A DNA stretch of 64,000 bases from Malachius bipustulatus (taxonomy: Eukaryota; Arthropoda; Insecta; Coleoptera; Melyridae): positions 45,647,735-45,711,734 of the forward strand of contig OU342636.1 of the NCBI GenBank assembly GCA_910589415.1. Direction: 5' to 3'. The notes under the pieces were generated by a model. It saw nothing but the letters and a program-made list of their open reading frames with translations, ran no database searches and was not told the DNA's origin. This document shows positions 49,801-60,578 of the stretch, piece after piece; positions within the stretch are counted from its first letter, which is position 1, and every line of letters begins with the position of its first letter. The position numbers and the translations under genes were made by a program.

Positions 49801-52800
49801 AAATTTTTTAGCTTTTCAAAATTTTTGATCTCGTTTTGTGAAAAAACTGAGGACTTTACGGTCCAACTGGATTAATTTTCCGACTCATATGGCAATCGAC
49901 TGTGTTCACACAAAATTACGTCCCGTTCTGAAGACATCGATTTTTCCTGAAAATATGAAGCTCTGCAAGTTTTTCAGAATTTTTTTTCTCTTCGATTTTG
50001 ATGAAAATCCCTAGTCAGGCGATAGAAAGTGCGAGAAGTTCAGAACTGTAAGTGGTTTTTCTGTAGCTCTCCCCGTTTTTGAGATATGACCGTTTAAATT
50101 TGAAAATTTGCAAATTTTTTAGCTTTTCAAAATTTTTGATCTCGTTTTGTGAAAAAACTGAGGACTTTACGGTCCAACTGGATTAATTTTCCGACTCATA
50201 TGGCCATCGACTGTGTTCACACAAAATTACGTCCCGTTCTGAAGACATCGATTTTTCCTGAAAATATGAAGCTCTGCAAGTTTTTCAGAATTTTTTTTCT
50301 CTTCGATTTTGATGAAAATCCCTAGTCAGGCGATAGAAAGTGCGAGAAGTTCAGAACTGTAAGTGGTTTTTCTGTAGCTCTCCCCGTTTTTGAGATATGA
50401 CCGTTTAAATTTGAAAATTTGCAAATTTTTTAGCTTTTCAAAATTTTTGATCTCGTTTTGTGAAAAAACTGAGGACTTTACGGTCCAACTGGATTAATTT
50501 TCCGACTCATATGGCAATCGACTGTGTTCAAACAAAATTACGTCCCGTTCTGAAGACATCGATTTTTCCTGAAAATATGAAGCTCTGCAAGTTTTTCAGA
50601 ATTTTTTTTCTCTTCGATTTTGATGAAAATCCCTAGTCAGGCGATAGAAAGTGCGAGAAGTTCAGAACTGTAAGTGGTTTTTCTGTAGCTCTCCCCGTTT
50701 TTGAGATATGACCGTTTAAATTTGAAAATTTGCAAATTTTTTAGCTTTTCAAAATTTTTGATCTCGTTTTGTGAAAAAACTGAGGACTTTACGGTCCAAC
50801 TGGATTAATTTTCCGACTCATATGGCAATCGACTGTGTTCACACAAAATTACGTCCCGTTCTGAAGACATCGATTTTTCCTGAAAATAAGAAGCTCTGCA
50901 AGTTTTTCAGAATTTTTTTTCTCTTCGATTTTGATGAAAATCCCTAGTCAGGCGATAGAAAGTGCGAGAAGTTCAGAACTGTAAGTGGTTTTTCTGTAGC
51001 TCTCCCCGTTTTTGAGATATGACCGTTTAAATTTGAAAATTTGCAAATTTTTTAGCTTTTCAAAATTTTTGATCTCGTTTTGTGAAAAAATTGAGGACTT
51101 TATGGTCCAACTGGATTAACTTTCCGACTCATATGGCAGTCGACTGTGTTCACACAAAATTACGCCCCGTTCTGAAGACATCGATTTTTCCTGAAAATAT
51201 GAAGCTCTGCAAATTTTTCAGATTTTTTTTTCTCTTCGATTTTGATGAAAATCTCTAGTCAGGCGATAGAAAGTGCGAGAAGTTCAGAACTGTAAGTGGT
51301 TTTTTTATAGCTCTCCCCGTTTTTGAGATATGACCGTTTAAATTTGAAAATTTGCAAATTTTTTAGCTTTTCAAAATTTTTGATCTCGTTTTGTTAAAAA
51401 ATTGAGGACTTTACGGTCCAACTGGATTAATTTTCCGACTCATATGGCAATCGACTGTGTTCACACAAAATTACGTCCCGTTCTGAAGACATCGATTTTT
51501 CCTGAAAATAAGAAGCTCTGCAAGTTTTTCAGAATTTTTTTTCTCTTCGATTTTGATGAAAATCCCTAGTCAGGCGATAGAAAGTGCGAGAAGTTCAGAA
51601 CTGTAAGTGGTTTTTCTGTAGCTCTCCCCGTTTTTGAGATATGACCGTTTAAATTTGAAAATTTGCAAACTTTTTAGCTTTTCAAAATTTTTGATCTCGT
51701 TTTGTGAAAAAATTGAGGACTTTACGGTCCAACTGGATTAATTTTCCGACTCATATGGCAGTCGACTATGTTCACACAAAATTACGCCCCGTTCTGAAGA
51801 CATCGATTTTTCCTGAAAATATGAAGCTCTGCAAATTTTTCAGATTTTTTTTTCTCTTCGATTTTGATGAAAATCTCTAGTCAGGCGATAGAAAGTGCGA
51901 GAAGTTCAGAACTGTAAGTGGTTTTTCTGTAGCTCTCCCCGTTTTTGAGATATGACCGTTTAAATTTGAAAATTTGCAAATTTTTTAGCTTTTCAAAATT
52001 TTTGATCTCGTTTTGTTAAAAAATTGAGGACTTTACGGTCCAACTGGATTAATTTTCCGACTCATATGGCAATCGACTGTGTTCACACAAAATTACGTCC
52101 CGTTCTGAAGACATCGATTTTTCCTGAAAATATGAAGCTCTGCAAGTTTTTCAGAATTTTTTTTCTCTTCGATTTTGATGAAAATCTCTAGTCAGGCGAT
52201 AGAAAGTGCGAGAAGTTCAGAACTGTAAGTGGTTTTTCTGTAGCTCTCCCCGTTTTTGAGATATGACCGTTTAAATTTGAAAATTTGCAAACTTTTTAGC
52301 TTTTCAAAATTTTTGATCTCGTTTTGTGAAAAAATTGAGGACTTTACGGTCCAACTGGATTAATTTTCCGACTCATATGGCAGTCGACTATGTTCACACA
52401 AAATTACGCCCCGTTCTGAAGACATCGATTTTTCCTGAAAATATGAAGCTCTGCAAATTTTTCAGATTTTTTTTTCTCTTCGATTTTGATGAAAATCTCT
52501 AGTCAGGCGATAGAAAGTGCGAGAAGTTCAGAACTGTAAGTGGTTTTTCTGTAGCTCTCCCCGTTTTTGAGATATGACCGTTTAAATTTGAAAATTTGCA
52601 AATTTTTTAGCTTTTCAAAATTTTTGATCTCGTTTTGTGAAAAAACTGAGGACTTTACGGTCCAACTGGATTAATTTTCCGACTCATATGGCAATCGACT
52701 GTGTTCAAACAAAATTACGTCCCGTTCTGAAGACATCGATTTTTCCTGAAAATATGAAGCTCTGCAAGTTTTTCAGAATTTTTTTTCTCTTCGATTTTGA

Positions 52801-55800
52801 TGAAAATCCCTAGTCAGGCGATAGAAAGTGCGAGAAGTTCAGAACTGTAAGTGGTTTTTCTGTAGCTCTCCCCGTTTTTGAGATATGACCGTTTAAATTT
52901 GAAAATTTGCAAATTTTTTAGCTTTTCAAAATTTTTGATCTCGTTTTGTGAAAAAACTGAGGACTTTACGGTCCAACTGGATTAATTTTCCGACTCATAT
53001 GGCAATCGACTGTGTTCACACAAAATTACGTCCCGTTCTGAAGACATCGATTTTTCCTGAAAATAAGAAGCTCTGCAAGTTTTTCAGAATTTTTTTTCTC
53101 TTCGATTTTGATGAAAATCCCTAGTCAGGCGATAGAAAGTGCGAGAAGTTCAGAACTGTAAGTGGTTTTTCTGTAGCTCTCCCCGTTTTTGAGATATGAC
53201 CGTTTAAATTTGAAAATTTGCAAATTTTTTAGCTTTTCAAAATTTTTGATCTCGTTTTGTTAAAAAATTGAGGACTTTACGGTCCAACTGGATTAATTTT
53301 CCGACTCATATGGCAATCGACTGTGTTCACACAAAATTACGTCCCGTTCTGAAGACATCGATTTTTCCTGAAAATATGAAGCTCTGCAAGTTTTTCAGAA
53401 TTTTTTTTCTCTTCGATTTTGATGAAAATCCCTAGTCAGGCGATAGAAAGTGCGAGAAGTTCAGAACTGTAAGTGGTTTTTCTGTAGCTCTCCCCGTTTT
53501 TGAGATATGACCGTTTAAATTTGAAAATTTGCAAATTTTTTAGCTTTTCAAAATTTTTGATCTCGTTTTGTGAAAAAACTGAGGACTTTACGGTCCAACT
53601 GGATTAATTTTCCGACTCATATGGCAATCGACTGTGTTCACACAAAATTACGTCCCGTTCTGAAGACATCGATTTTTCCTGAAAATATGAAGCTCTGCAA
53701 GTTTTTCAGAATTTTTTTTCTCTTCGATTTTGATGAAAATCCCTAGTCAGGCGATAGAAAGTGCGAGAAGTTCAGAACTGTAAGTGGTTTTTCTGTAGCT
53801 CTCCCCGTTTTTGAGATATGACCGTTTAAATTTGAAAATTTGCAAATTTTTTAGCTTTTCAAAATTTTTGATCTCGTTTTGTGAAAAAACTGAGGACTTT
53901 ACGGTCCAACTGGATTAATTTTCCGACTCATATGGCAATCGACTGTGTTCACACAAAATTACGTCCCGTTCTGAAGACATCGATTTTTCCTGAAAATATG
54001 AAGCTCTGCAAGTTTTTCAGAATTTTTTTTCTCTTCGATTTTGATGAAAATCCCTAGTCAGGCGATAGAAAGTGCGAGAAGTTCAGAACTGTAAGTGGTT
54101 TTTCTGTAGCTCTCCCCGTTTTTGAGATATGACCGTTTAAATTTGAAAATTTGCAAATTTTTTAGCTTTTCAAAATTTTTGATCTCGTTTTGTGAAAAAA
54201 TTGAGGACTTTATGGTCCAACTGGATTAACTTTCCGACTCATATGGCAGTCGACTGTGTTCACACAAAATTACGCCCCGTTCTGAAGACATCGATTTTTC
54301 CTGAAAATATGAAGCTCTGCAAATTTTTCAGATTTTTTTTTCTCTTCGATTTTGATGAAAATCTCTAGTCAGGCGATAGAAAGTGCGAGAAGTTCAGAAC
54401 TGTAAGTGGTTTTTTTGTAGCTCTCCCCGTTTTTGAGATATGACCGTTTAAATTTGAAAATTTGCAAATTTTTTAGCTTTTCAAAATTTTTGATCTCGTT
54501 TTGTTAAAAAACTGAGGACTTTACGGTCCAACTGGATTAATTTTCCGACTCATATGGCAATCGACTGTGTTCACACAAAATTACGTCCCGTTCTGAAGAC
54601 ATCGATTTTTCCTGAAAATATGAAGCTCTGCAAGTTTTTCAGAATTTTTTTTCTCTTCGATTTTGATGAAAATCCCTAGTCAGGCGATAGAAAGTGCGAG
54701 AAGTTCAGAACTGTAAGTGGTTTTTCTGTAGCTCTCCCCGTTTTTGAGATATGACCGTTTAAATTTGAAAATTTGCAAATTTTTTAGCTTTTCAAAATTT
54801 TTGATCTCGTTTTGTGAAAAAACTGAGGACTTTACGGTCCAACTGGATTAATTTTCCGACTCATATGGCAATCGACTGTGTTCACACAAAATTACGTCCC
54901 GTTCTGAAGACATCGATTTTTCCTGAAAATATGAAGCTCTGCAAGTTTTTCAGAATTTTTTTTCTCTTCGATTTTGATGAAAATCCCTAGTCAGGCGATA
55001 GAAAGTGCGAGAAGTTCAGAACTGTAAGTGGTTTTTCTGTAGCTCTCCCCGTTTTTGAGATATGACCGTTTAAATTTGAAAATTTGCAAATTTTTTAGCT
55101 TTTCAAAATTTTTGATCTCGTTTTGTGAAAAAACTGAGGACTTTACGGTCCAACTGGATTAATTTTCCGACTCATATGGCAATCGACTGTGTTCACACAA
55201 AATTACGTCCCGTTCTGAAGACATCGATTTTTCCTGAAAATATGAAGCTCTGCAAGTTTTTCAGAATTTTTTTTCTCTTCGATTTTGATGAAAATCCCTA
55301 GTCAGGCGATAGAAAGTGCGAGAAGTTCAGAACTGTAAGTGGTTTTTCTGTAGCTCTCCCCGTTTTTGAGATATGACCGTTTAAATTTGAAAATTTGCAA
55401 ATTTTTTAGCTTTTCAAAATTTTTGATCTCGTTTTGTGAAAAAACTGAGGACTTTACGGTCCAACTGGATTAATTTTCCGACTCATATGGCAATCGACTG
55501 TGTTCAAACAAAATTACGTCCCGTTCTGAAGACATCGATTTTTCCTGAAAATATGAAGCTCTGCAAGTTTTTCAGAATTTTTTTTCTCTTCGATTTTGAT
55601 GAAAATCCCTAGTCAGGCGATAGAAAGTGCGAGAAGTTCAGAACTGTAAGTGGTTTTTCTGTAGCTCTCCCCGTTTTTGAGATATGACCGTTTAAATTTG
55701 AAAATTTGCAAATTTTTTAGCTTTTCAAAATTTTTGATCTCGTTTTGTGAAAAAACTGAGGACTTTACGGTCCAACTGGATTAATTTTCCGACTCATATG

Positions 55801-57563
55801 GCAATCGACTGTGTTCACACAAAATTACGTCCCGTTCTGAAGACATCGATTTTTCCTGAAAATAAGAAGCTCTGCAAGTTTTTCAGAATTTTTTTTCTCT
55901 TCGATTTTGATGAAAATCCCTAGTCAGGCGATAGAAAGTGCGAGAAGTTCAGAACTGTAAGTGGTTTTTCTGTAGCTCTCCCCGTTTTTGAGATATGACC
56001 GTTTAAATTTGAAAATTTGCAAATTTTTTAGCTTTTCAAAATTTTTGATCTCGTTTTGTGAAAAAATTGAGGACTTTATGGTCCAACTGGATTAACTTTC
56101 CGACTCATATGGCAGTCGACTGTGTTCACACAAAATTACGCCCCGTTCTGAAGACATCGATTTTTCCTGAAAATATGAAGCTCTGCAAATTTTTCAGATT
56201 TTTTTTTCTCTTCGATTTTGATGAAAATCTCTAGTCAGGCGATAGAAAGTGCGAGAAGTTCAGAACTGTAAGTGGTTTTTTTGTAGCTCTCCCCGTTTTT
56301 GAGATATGACCGTTTAAATTTGAAAATTTGCAAATTTTTTAGCTTTTCAAAATTTTTGATCTCGTTTTGTTAAAAAATTGAGGACTTTACGGTCCAACTG
56401 GATTAATTTTCCGACTCATATGGCAATCGACTGTGTTCACACAAAATTACGTCCCGTTCTGAAGACATCGATTTTTCCTGAAAATAAGAAGCTCTGCAAG
56501 TTTTTCAGAATTTTTTTTCTCTTCGATTTTGATGAAAATCCCTAGTCAGGCGATAGAAAGTGCGAGAAGTTCAGAACTGTAAGTGGTTTTTCTGTAGCTC
56601 TCCCCGTTTTTGAGATATGACCGTTTAAATTTGAAAATTTGCAAACTTTTTAGCTTTTCAAAATTTTTGATCTCGTTTTGTGAAAAAATTGAGGACTTTA
56701 CGGTCCAACTGGATTAATTTTCCGACTCATATGGCAGTCGACTATGTTCACACAAAATTACGCCCCGTTCTGAAGACATCGATTTTTCCTGAAAATATGA
56801 AGCTCTGCAAATTTTTCAGATTTTTTTTTCTCTTCGATTTTGATGAAAATCTCTAGTCAGGCGATAGAAAGTGCGAGAAGTTCAGAACTGTAAGTGGTTT
56901 TTCTGTAGCTCTCCCCGTTTTTGAGATATGACCGTTTAAATTTGAAAATTTGCAAATTTTTTAGCTTTTCAAAATTTTTGATCTCGTTTTGTTAAAAAAT
57001 TGAGGACTTTACGGTCCAACTGGATTAATTTTCCGACTCATATGGCAATCGACTGTGTTCACACAAAATTACGTCCCGTTCTGAAGACATCGATTTTTCC
57101 TGAAAATATGAAGCTCTGCAAGTTTTTCAGAATTTTTTTTCTCTTCGATTTTGATGAAAATCTCTAGTCAGGCGATAGAAAGTTCGAGAAGTTCAGAACT
57201 GTATGTGGTTTTTCTGTAGCTCTCCCCGTTTTTGAGATATGACCGTTTAAATTTGAAAATTTGCAAATTTTTTAGCTTTTCAAAATTTTTGATCTCGTTT
57301 TGTTAAAAAATTGAGGACTTTACGGTCCAACTGGATTAATTTTCCGACTCATATGGCAATCGACTGTGTTCACACAAAATTACGTCCCGTTCTGAAGACA
57401 TCGATTTTTCCTGAAAATATGAAGCTCTGCAAGTTTTTCAGAATTTTTTTTCTCTTCGATTTTGATGAAAATCCCTAGTCAGGCGATAGAAAGTGCGAGA
57501 AGTTCAGAACTGTAAGTGGTTTTTCTGTAGCTCTCCCCGTTTTTGAGATATGACCGTTTAAAT
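43877..57563. repeat. Satellite array, block IV
   Basis: About 44 monomers, same orientation. Recurring private variants include GAAAATAAGAAG (~47151, 50882, 53059, 55858, 56480), TTCAAACAAAATT, and TTTATGGTCCAACTGG with AACTTTCCG. No gene seen. Confidence 0.98.
47371..56978. repeat. Higher-order repeat of ~1866 bp (six monomers) in block IV
   Basis: The variant TTTATGGTCC occurs at about 47371, 49236, 51102, 54212 and 56078: steps of 1865, 1866, 3110 (ten monomers) and 1866 bp. In each case the following monomer has GGTTTTTTTGTAGCTC or, at 51302, GGTTTTTTTATAGCTC, and the next has TTTGTTAAAAAA. The order of variants is conserved, which defines a six-monomer unit distinct from the 11-mer of block II. 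Confidence 0.85.
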
Positions 57564-57904
57564 AATGAGTTTCCCACTAGAGGCTTTGATCATGACTTGC
57601 TGCTGAAACAATTCGACTTCACGTCACTGGAGAAGAGGCGGAAGCTAGTCGCTGTTAAATTTTTATACTGTCTCTTCCATAACCGTATCGATTGCTCATC
57701 AATACTTCAACTTTTTAATTTTCATATCCCTCGCTCAAATTCTAGAAATGTAAAAACGTTTGCCTTGCGCATAGCAAGGTCAAATGTACTTCTAAAATCG
57801 CCGGTGTACGTTATGTCAACCTACTTTAATCGCATCTCTAGTTTTTGTGACCTAAATGCCAGCTCCTTAACTGATATATTGCGGGTTGCTGATTTGAATT
57901 TTAG
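57564..57904 (+). pseudogene. LINE ORF2 C-terminal fragment, copy 3, truncated at array edge
   Basis: Same 5' truncation and satellite junction (TTTAAAT then AATGAGTTTCCC) as copies 1 and 2. It matches them up to GATTTGAATTTT, then leaves them at the stop codon: copies 1 and 2 read TTTTTAGATATTG, this one TTTTAGTGTATT. One T fewer removes the stop, so the frame runs on into unrelated flank to about 58076; that extension is not a gene. The 3' UTR, AATAAA and tail are absent. The upstream monomers carry the same private variants as those before copy 1, with one extra monomer. Confidence 0.9.
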
Positions 57905-57930
57905 TGTATTTTTTAACAAAAAATACACTA
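57902..57930. repeat. Perfect 13-bp hairpin at the array boundary
   Basis: TAGTGTATTTTTT (57902-57914), loop AAC, and its exact reverse complement AAAAAATACACTA (57918-57930). It begins within three bases of where LINE copy 3 diverges, with a shared TTTTAG at the junction. It may be the end of an element or a foldback formed at the break. Confidence 0.85.
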
Positions 57931-58036
57931 TTGAGGACGACATCACTTTTCGAAAATCACCCAAACTCATCAAATGTCCATCGATCATGACCCCCAGATC
58001 ACGAAAAAGTAGTTTTCCAAAATTCACCTGCCCACG
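57931..58036. other. Array flank, no gene recognised
   Basis: Single-copy-looking sequence within the window after the hairpin. Open frames on both strands run through it, but the plus-strand one is the run-on of the LINE frame and the minus-strand one is antisense to the LINE. No motif recognised. Confidence 0.5.
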
Positions 58037-58088
58037 ATATATATATATATATATATATAAATATATATATATATAAATATATATTTAT
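58037..58088. repeat. AT microsatellite
   Basis: Fifty-odd bases of (AT)n broken by AAAT and TTT steps, just after CCCACG. Confidence 0.95.
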
Positions 58089-58155
58089 AGAGATGTTTTT
58101 GTATCAAGGTGAGATCTTTTGGTTACATTTTGTAGACAAGCTGAGATCCATTTTT

Positions 58156-58188
58156 ACAAGACGAGATCCTTTTCGGATCTCGACTTGT
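58156..58188. repeat. Hairpin with GAGATCC stem
   Basis: ACAAGACGAGATCC (58156-58169), loop TTTTC, then GGATCTCGACTTGT (58175-58188): 13 of 14 stem positions pair, with one A/A mismatch. GAGATC also occurs at ~58111, 58143 and 58368, so this may be part of an old repeat. Confidence 0.8.
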
Positions 58189-58369
58189 ATCTATGTGTAT
58201 ATCAACTTTTTTCACATAGGAGGGGTCAGGGGGGGGTGGTGGCAAATTTTCGTCTGGATCTCATTTTGACCATTTTTTATCAATTTTTATACAGAAATAG
58301 TTCAACTGTTCACGCTTAAGAGGGCGCTAGAGTTGTGGTCGTGTATATTATTATTTCTGTACAACTCGA

Positions 58370-58420
58370 GATCCGGTAAATGTGGCACTACTGCAAAGCA
58401 GATCAGGTTACATTTGGCAC
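58370..58420. repeat. Degenerate 31-bp-spaced direct repeat
   Basis: GATCCGGTAAATGTGGCAC (58370-58388) and GATCAGGTTACATTTGGCAC (58401-58420) are similar, 31 bp apart. A weaker relative, GATCTTTTGGTTACATTTTG, is near 58113. Confidence 0.55.
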
Positions 58421-58991
58421 TTAAATTGATGGTTATCTCGACTGTAGAATAAAATTCGTATTCCTAACTCTTGCCTTGCCGCTTTGAGATAGCTCCCTCA
58501 CGGAAATGCATTAAAAAACAATTGAACATGGGTCCCTAATAAATTTTCTAAAGAAACATCAAAGTTAATTAGCAAATCCATATTATTATTGCCGTACCTA
58601 TTTGTGTTAAATTAACTGCATTTTTATCAATAAGATAATTGAAGATTGAATAATTGAAGATTCAAATGAAATCCAATGATGTAGGTACATACAGTGAGCG
58701 CCAAAAGTAAGAAATAAATTCGATAAAACGGAAAACATTGTTTTTTTTATGAAATAAAAAACAGGCCGATTTTTCTTTTAAGCTGTTCAACTTTTGAAAT
58801 AATATTCGGGTATACAAGCTGATACGTGAAAAAATTGTGACGTCATCGGCATTTTTTTTTTTAAATAGAAAACCCTTACTTTTTATTCCATTTTTTGATA
58901 CTTTATTCTATTGCCAATACGGTGATGTAATCAATTTGTAACCTTAAATGAGCAAATTTTTGAGAAAATGAACTTAACTTAGACAGATTTA

Positions 58992-59228
58992 GGGCCGGTT
59001 GTTCGTACGTCAGTTAAAAATTTTGAGATAACTACTGATTTTAAATTGCAAATTTTGAAAATACGGCGAATATAATTAATGATCTTGTATTTTTAATCAG
59101 TAATTAACTCTTCTTAAAGCGAGCAGAATTCATTTTCAGAAATATCAGACCAATGGTTTGATAATACAGGGCATTTTAAAATCAGTAGTTATCTCAAAAT
59201 TTTTAACTGACGTACGAACAACCGACCC
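58992..59228. mobile_element. MITE with 54-bp terminal inverted repeats and TTA duplication
   Basis: 237-bp non-autonomous DNA transposon. The left end GGGCCGGTTGTTCGTACGTC pairs with the right end, whose reverse complement starts GGGTCGGTTGTTCGTACGTC. The arms match for 54 bp with one mismatch, continuing weakly to 58 bp. TTA flanks both sides (58989-58991 and 59229-59231). A 3-bp TTA duplication with G-rich ends suits the PIF/Harbinger superfamily. There is no coding capacity. The nearly identical arms imply it is young or has been kept similar. Confidence 0.88.
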
Positions 59229-59267
59229 TTAATAGATTAATTTAATTTAATTTAACAGATTTAATCC

Positions 59268-59515
59268 AATAGACTTACAGTAGATATTATAAAGGCTCAT
59301 TAGGTTAACGTACAGATTTCGGGGGCCGTTTCTAGAAAATATGTATCGACTCTGGGTGGAAAATATAGCAATTCAGTGATTCTTGGCCGGACAGGGATTA
59401 CAAAAATGTTAATAAAAGTAATTTGACGTCGATATTCACTTTGAAAACGGTCACAAAAATCTGCCCGTTAACTTAATTGGCCTTTATAATACCCACTGTT
59501 AATTTAATAGACAGA
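59268..59515. mobile_element. Degenerate inverted-repeat element
   Basis: The left arm around 59284-59319 (TATTATAAAGGCTCATTAGG, then TTAACG, CAGATTT) matches, inverted, the right arm at 59457-59492 (AAATCTGCCCGTTAACTTAA, then GGCCTTTATAATA). Identity is partial. Ends are uncertain; ATAGACTTACAG on the left and TTAATTTAATAGACAG on the right may be the outer parts. Likely an old MITE. Confidence 0.5.
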
Positions 59516-59683
59516 TCTTATAAAATTGCCATGGAAACTGTTATTTTTGTTTGATATGGTTTTAATTTTTTTCGTTAATGTTCCGATTTTCACATCACTA
59601 ACAAAAAGTGCACACTCTCGACTTCACAAGCTGTTTTCTCAGAAATTTCCTTATATTTAAGGTTATAAATTGATTACATTACC

Positions 59684-60013
59684 ATAATAACATTGTACTT
59701 ATGTTCTAAACTCATTAAATTTAATAGTTTTATCCGAATCACCCGGAAAATGCGTCTTCTTATCTGCATCGCGCTTCTCTTTATCAATTTTTTGCTCGAA
59801 ATTGAGCGTTCAATAAAACATTTATTATATATGTACAGGGTGCGGCGCGAGAACCTTAGGGCATTTTTATATGGAGAAGTCCAAGGAGTAGAAGTCTAAA
59901 AATTTGTACGTGTATAATTTTGGTTTTGACGAGCTGTAAAATATTCACAACCCCTCACCATTTCCGGTTATACCGAAGTAGCCATCAACTATCTTATTTT
60001 AAACGGGACAAGT
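59684..60013. other. Intergenic stretch with ACAGGGTG motif, no gene seen
   Basis: AT-rich. TGTACAGGGTGCGGCGCGAG at ~59832 resembles the ACAGGGTG ends seen again at ~60510 and, inverted, near 63012. TTTCCGGTTATACCGAAG at ~59961 is an imperfect dyad similar to the perfect one at 60548-60566. The small open frames at 59693-59899 and 59920-60105 show no recognisable domain. Confidence 0.45.
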
Positions 60014-60511
60014 TGTATATTATTACATTTTCAGATTGCGTGAAAAAATATAATAAAAATGGTGTTTGTAGTTCAAAATTGGAACGAGTGGTTTATGAGT
60101 TATAAACAAATGAAAATCGCAATTTTTCATTTTCAAAGCAGCTTAGATCGAAAACGGGTCAAGATAGATGAAAACGGCTTACATGTCCCTATCTTAACTT
60201 TTCACGTAGTATCCTATGGTGCTGATGAAATTTGTATACAAAGTGATGAAAAATCAGCGTTTTCAAAAAGAAAATTAATAAAAAATATTTTTTTTTTTAG
60301 GTACTCCAGCATAATAGTATACAAAAAGTTAGGATAGGGACATGTAAGCCGTTTTCCGATATCTTGACCCGTTTTCAAGCTAAGCTGCTTTGAAATGGAA
60401 AATTGCAATTTTAATTTGTTTATAACTCATTAATTGGTCGTTACAAATTTGAACTGTAAACATCATTTTTATTACTGTTTTTCAGGCAATCTGAAAATGT
60501 AATAATATACA
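60014..60511. repeat. Long inverted repeat with ~188-bp arms
   Basis: The left arm 60014-60202 and right arm 60324-60511 are reverse complements with scattered mismatches; shared pieces include TGTATATTATTAC at the tips, AAAGCAGCTTAG, AAAACGGGTCAAGATA and GGCTTACATGTCCCTATC. The spacer is about 120 bp. It abuts ATACAGGGTGT on the right. It may be a foldback transposon or two head-to-head copies of one repeat. A transcript through it would fold into long double-stranded RNA. The overlapping small frames on both strands (60059-60337 and 60214-60408) are just the two arms read through. Confidence 0.85.
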
Positions 60512-60547
60512 GGGTGTACCATTAAAAAAAAAAGAAAAATATGGCAA

Positions 60548-60566
60548 CTTCCGGTGTAACCGGAAG
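60548..60566. repeat. Perfect 8-bp dyad CTTCCGGT-GTA-ACCGGAAG
   Basis: Exact inverted repeat with a 3-bp loop, just right of the long inverted repeat. A similar but broken dyad lies left of it at ~59961, so both may belong to the same repeat family. Confidence 0.8.
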
Positions 60567-60578
60567 GGCTGACCAAGG

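Larger units (their letters stand above)
58089..58920. other. Repeat-rich intergenic flank, no gene seen
   Basis: Contains the GAGATC-rich hairpin at 58156-58188, a G-rich stretch AGGGGTCAGGGGGGGGTGG near 58223, and a degenerate direct repeat at 58370-58420. The rest is AT-rich with T8-T11 runs. The small open frame at 58119-58319 has no recognisable features. I see no gene. Confidence 0.5.
58921..59683. mobile_element. Larger inverted-repeat element containing two smaller ones
   Basis: GGTGATGTAATCAATTTG (from 58921) is matched in inverted orientation by the end of the segment, TTGATTACATTACC (to 59683). With small gaps the arms extend for about 55 bp each (58921-58975 and 59628-59683), sharing AACCTTAAAT and a TGAGAAAA stretch. 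Inside lie a MITE (58992-59228) and another inverted-repeat element (59268-59515). It is probably an old non-autonomous DNA transposon that later served as a landing site. I could not identify a clear target duplication. Confidence 0.5.

Noticed and set aside
1..57563. CRISPR array
   Set aside because: The repeats are continuous ~310-bp tandem monomers without unique spacers, and the sequence is eukaryotic.
1..57563. CENP-B box in the satellite
   Set aside because: I looked for the core TTCG....A..CGGG pattern and saw no convincing match in the monomer; TTCGATTTTGATGAAAATCC does not fit.
57821..58027. 68-residue minus-strand frame at the array edge
   Set aside because: It spans the hairpin and the antisense of the LINE fragment; no recognised domain.
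57543..58076. 177-residue frame
   Set aside because: It starts at a TTG in satellite, continues through the LINE fragment and then into the flank and the AT microsatellite because the stop codon was lost at the junction. Only the LINE part (57564-57904) is meaningful.
58838..58845. TGACGTCA, a CRE-like palindrome
   Set aside because: A single 8-bp match with no promoter or gene nearby; likely chance.
58119..60408. Small open frames at 58119, 59693, 59920, 60059 (+) and 60214 (-)
   Set aside because: Short, AT-driven, no domain, and several lie inside inverted repeats or between transposons.
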